Shown here piece after piece: positions 60,026 through 64,000 of a stretch of DNA of 64,000 nt; position 1 is the first letter of the stretch; each line of letters starts with the position of its first letter. The translations under genes and the position numbers were made by a program. Origin of the DNA: Rhyacophila brunnea. Lineage: Eukaryota; Arthropoda; Insecta; Trichoptera; Rhyacophilidae. The notes beneath the pieces are model-generated. The model saw nothing but the letters and a program-made list of their open reading frames with translations, was not told the origin of the DNA and searched no databases. Location: positions 3,658,001-3,722,000 of the forward strand of contig JAGYXB010000135.1 of the NCBI GenBank assembly GCA_022495005.1, given 5' to 3'.

Positions 60026-60484
60026 CTAATGGTCGAAACAGACACAATGACGATCAGCCACAAATATGCCGAAAAACCCGTTTCTTATGTTGGCGTCATA
60101 GATGTATTAAACATAGGCGTCCTGTGTCACATAGTTTAAATACGATGTCATAGATGTCATATAACAAATAATATGTATTTATAATATGTCGGAATGGCAT
60201 AGATATGATATAAAACGCCCTTAGCATAATATGTGCCAGATCGTCATTGTGTCTGTTCCAACCTTATGGTTCAAATAGACTATATGACGGTCGGGCACAT
60301 ATATGCTAAGAGCGTTTTAGTGTCTATGATCAAATCTATGCCATTCCGACATATTATACATACATATTGTATGACAGCTATGACATTTTATTTACACTCT
60401 GTGACACCAGTGTGACGCCAACATAAGAAACGGGTTTTTCGACATATATATGACCGATCGTCATAGAGTGTATTTGAGGCATTA
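60026..60484. mobile_element. Palindromic (foldback) element, ~215-bp arms
   Basis: The outer blocks tgacgatcagccac and ccgaaaaacccgtttcttat are mirrored by ataagaaacgggtttttcg and gaccgatcgtcat. Inner blocks tatgtcggaatggcatagat and gcccttagcataatatgtgc are mirrored by gcacatatatgctaagagcg and atgccattccgacatatta. The centre is near 60255. No protein; the 60-codon frame at 60233-60415 is part of the right arm. Confidence 0.8.
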
Positions 60485-62510
60485 ATTGGCCCTGACCATA
60501 GACAAACACCGATTACGTTTCATTGTTCGCAGAAAAAAATGTTGTAAGTAGATATCAGCTGTCGACTGGCATCCTTACATGATCTACATTTTTATTATGG
60601 AAAATTTTAGTTTTATCTCTTCTGTTTCATTAAAGCCTGTCAACTATCGATGCATTGTCCGTGTTATTCCGGGAGAATTATTGAGCATAACAGCGTGGAG
60701 GTACAATAAACCAGTCCATGTCTCATTATATTGGACGCTAAATCATGCCTCGGTTCCTCTTGCTTCTTGCAGAGTCATATTTTTTGGTTAATCTTGTTCG
60801 CTATAAATTTCAGTCGAAGACAAAGATTCCCCCCGAACTTGGTTTAGCTAACGTGAAATTTCCTTTATCATTTCGCTTGGCTTATTACCTACACAGTGCG
60901 CTAAAATATTAGACTTTTAAACCTATATATTTTATATTTAAAATATTATGTTAGCTATCAATCAGTGGCTTATTTAGTAGCTTGAAGCATTAACCGATTT
61001 TGACGTACCATAATAAAAATAATTAACAATCAAATTAATTTTTTTCTAATAAATCCATGCGTTCGAACGAATTGTCATTTTTTATTTTGTATAACCTGCA
61101 CAAACATGATTTAATCGCAATTAATTAACTTAATTCGCGTAAACATATATTTTTTTTATGAAACATAATAAGTAGGTACATAGCCACATACATAACAGTG
61201 CGTGGTACCCATTTTTGCTGTAGTGATGCTCCACATCCCCAGAAATAAATGATATCGTACTACGTAATAATATTTTGTAGGTAAGTGTTTATTACGAAAG
61301 TCGAAGAAAAGGCCTTATATTATTAATATTACATAATGTGTAGGTAAATTATTTTAAAAATATACCAGTCTTACCTTGTTGCAATACCACAGGCACCACA
61401 TGTGAAAAAAGTCTACGGAATCTACTTTCAAAGATGTAGGTACCTATATAATGTTAGAATTTTTTGACTTAATTTTCTATCTCTTATTATTTGATCCTGG
61501 GTACTGATGAAGAAGAAAAAGAAGTAATATTCTATTAACCCCAATAATTTATATTTTTTGTTCCTGCGGGAGGTCCAGATCCGAAACCGCCCGCTTGTGT
61601 GGTGGGTGCACGCCCATGTTGAAGTTCCACGACTGCACGACTTATCGATGGTACAGTAAAAATAAATGAAAAAGAAAGAAATGTAAATAATCTGTATCAG
61701 AAAGAATAGTTGAAAACAAAATTTAGTAGGAAGCATCCATTTGCTAACAATCTAAAAATGAAATTATCAGTTTATAATAACGAAAATGTGATAGATACGA
61801 TATCGATTGTAATTGTGATAAATATCTAGGAAAAACTGCGTCCCAGATTTTGTAGTAGATATTATTCAAACGACGGATTCACCACTCAGTTCAACTGATA
61901 CTGCACGTGTGACAAAGAGAGCACTATTTGCCGTTCTTACAGTAACAAGCAGCTTGGTTTCAATTTTAATTTGATTTCAATTTCGTAGTTAAAATGGTTT
62001 CACTACAATATATTTCGCATGTGGTGATACGAAGATGTGATATATAAAATTGAAAACAATATAATATATAAAGAATTACTAATTTAAATAAATAATTTAA
62101 GAAGATTATTATTCAAATTATTTTATTTTGGGATAGTTATTTATCATTAGATTAAATTAAATTTGAGCCACCGTGTACTGCTGAAAGCCGGTTATATTTA
62201 GCGTAAAATAATAAATAAATAATAATAGAATATTGCTTTATGGAATTTGTATACAATAATGAACATGCTGCAGATTGACACGAAACAGCAATTATGAATT
62301 CAATTTGAAATTTCATCGAGGGCTTATATCGTTTATTATGACGTTACATCGTGTATACTTACAAATCCGTTAAAGTATATTGACATTTCGTTTGGATATC
62401 GAAGTATTCAGTCTCGAGGTTCAGGGGAGGACAGTGACACTGGCGGTTAGAAGAAATCTTTGACATTAATATCATGACAATTATTTCGTATTTCAAAAGA
62501 GTATTCTATA
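60485..62510. other. Intronic non-coding sequence
   Basis: Frames at 60579-60791 and 61428-61736 have no recognisable domain. No RNA gene seen. Confidence 0.35.
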
Positions 62511-62519
62511 TTATGACAT

Positions 62520-63090
62520 ATTTGTGGTACTGAAATCGAGCGAGTCAACAACTACGTCTATCTCGGACAACAAGGTATGCATGGCAAGATTGCTCGCAGA
62601 ACCAAACTGGCATGAAATGCCGTTGGGTGACCTCCCACTCTATCTTAAGTATAAAGTGTTCAACCAATGTATGCTACCAGTGCTCACGCATGCGTATGAA
62701 ACATTCTACTCTTAATGTAAGATAAATCCAAAAACGAACAGTAGTGCAACGCGGCATGGAAAGATGCATGTTAAGCATAACTCGGAAAGATCACACTATC
62801 AACCAATGGATAAGGAGGCAGACAAAAGTACACGATGTGATAAAGGACATCATGCAGATAATATTACAATGGGCTGGGCATTTCGCTCAGGAAGTGGATT
62901 ACCACTGGACAAATAATGTCACACAGTTGTACAAACACTGGTATAATCTTAAAATCCGCTGAATATACGAACTCATAAAGTTCGGTGGATGTTCGTAGCA
63001 GCGAAGAACTAGGAACTAAAAAGAGTATAAAAAGTTATGGGCGGGGGGCTTCATCCAGCAATGAATTGACCACGGCTCATGATGATTATT
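62520..63090 (+). pseudogene. RTE-like reverse transcriptase C-terminus and 3' tail
   Basis: Pieces in order: EIERVNNYVYLGQQ (the YLGQ box after the RT core), LPLYLKYKVFNQCMLPVLTH, MERCMLSITRKDHTINQWIR, RRQTKVHDVIKDIMQIILQW with WAGHFAQ, and a final LHPAMN…PRLM block. It ends in an atgatgattattattattatg tail. Frameshifts separate the blocks. It is the same family as 8960-9482 but includes slightly more upstream sequence. Confidence 0.75.
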
Positions 63091-63094
63091 ATTA

Positions 63095-63872
63095 TTATGA
63101 CGTATTTTTTGTAATAATTTTTAATGAAAAATATTATCGTGAATCGAAACATCGGCTCCAGAGTCCAGAGTGATGACGGTCCTCAATCGTGAGGTCCGTG
63201 AGGAGCATTACTTATTACTATTATGTCATAAACACATTAGGGGCAAGTCGTGTACCTTTGGATGCTTTTACCTTTGGACAAAGTCGCTAACTATTGCAAT
63301 ACGCAACCTAAAAATCCCCCAAAAATACGTATGCATGCTATTTATGTCACTCAGCAAAACTCACCTATCAAATAAACGATAAAGCATATTGTGTTGTGTT
63401 TTACATTCACCGTAAAAAAATCAACAAAAAAAAATATATTTTTTACACTATTTTTGAGAAGTTTTAATTATACTTAATAGCATGTTACAAATGATATTTA
63501 TCTAACATATTTATACCGAAGGAACTGCTCTTCTTGGTCAGAATGTTCTTATTGGTCATTTATAATCTCAAGATTACGTGTATTGTATTCTGTAATTTTA
63601 GTATGGTACTTGTACCTGTGGATTTTTTTTACGTGTACCTGTGGATGCGTTCAAAGGTACACGGTATATGTTCCATTGGTACACGACTGGTGAATAAAAG
63701 TAATTTACAATTTTATTGTTATTTAGAAGAAGCAAATGAGAACTAAAAAGAAAGGATGTTACTGTTGACGACATTAAAAAAGTCGTTAATGAGGTAATCC
63801 AAGGAAGAACATTACGATAATGTGCAGCAAAATAGGTACGTTAAACAAAAAATAAGTGCTACAACGGATTAT
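63095..63872. other. Intronic non-coding sequence
   Basis: Short direct repeats of the form gtacctgtggat occur at 63613-63624 and 63636-63647, and related gtacctttgg pieces at 63250-63280. No gene recognised. Confidence 0.4.
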
Positions 63873-63876
63873 TTAA

Positions 63877-64000
63877 GAGCATACATAAGTGAAACGGCAA
63901 ATAATTTTCAACAGTAGGTGGAACGAAATTTCGCAGTCGTCGCCAATCGGAGACTGAGAGTCGAGGTGTGAGCACGTAAATTTGTTTTGTGATGGCATCG
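63877..64000 (+). mobile_element. TTAA-flanked MITE, copy D (cut by window end)
   Basis: TTAA at 63873-63876 is followed by GAGCATACATAAGTGAAACG and the family's first ~120 bp up to gtgatggcatcg, where the window stops. Confidence 0.7.

Noticed and set aside
1..64000. CRISPR array, operon, phage or bacterial features
   Set aside because: The only regular repeats are contiguous or inverted arrays of transposon type; gene structure is eukaryotic.

Overview
This is an AT-rich animal nuclear window with no bacterial, phage or viral gene organisation. One coding exon is secure. It lies near position 42.8 kb and matches the N-terminus of calbindin-32 (Drosophila Cbp53E family), which points to an insect. 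The accessory DNA fits that: RTE-like retrotransposon 3' ends with GAT/ATG-rich tails, tRNA-derived SINEs, TTAA- and TA-flanked MITEs, hAT and Tigger/pogo relics, and frequent taggtacctac-type strings. The order cannot be fixed from sequence alone; Lepidoptera and Hemiptera (for example aphids) both have repeats of this style.

Layout. Positions 1-15 kb hold a 722-bp palindrome with two opposed tRNA-like heads, an RTE relic carrying a 372-bp hAT-type MITE, a Tigger fragment, a TTAA-flanked MITE, two adjacent RTE 3' relics and a short GC-rich inverted-repeat element. Positions 15-18 kb hold a large foldback element whose arms are opposed arrays of a ~118-bp repeat, with several copies of a short GGAGAT motif around it. 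Positions 18-26 kb hold SINE, RTE and R1/jockey fragments, a second TTAA MITE, and a 1.3-kb hAT element with a decayed, internally deleted transposase. Positions 27-40 kb hold hairpins, TA-flanked and foldback MITEs, a second hAT remnant with an intact-frame transposase C-terminus, a reverse-transcriptase core relic (FSDD box) and two reverse-transcriptase tails. At 42.7-42.9 kb is the calbindin-32 exon, with a polypyrimidine tract and AG before it and a phase-1 GT donor after it. From 43 to 64 kb is its downstream intron (no further EF-hand exon was found), filled with a local repeat pair, a palindromic MITE, SINEs, a tandem G/C-run repeat, two more TTAA MITE copies, a 460-bp palindrome and another RTE 3' relic.

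No cooperating gene set is present. The window is best read as the 5' non-coding part and first large intron of a calbindin gene, with intergenic DNA to the left, colonised by at least ten repeat families. Most short open frames here are chance or lie inside repeats. The most unusual items are the inverted-repeat structures: the twin-SINE palindrome, the minisatellite-armed foldback, the 60-kb palindrome, and the 364-bp TTAA MITE family with four copies.
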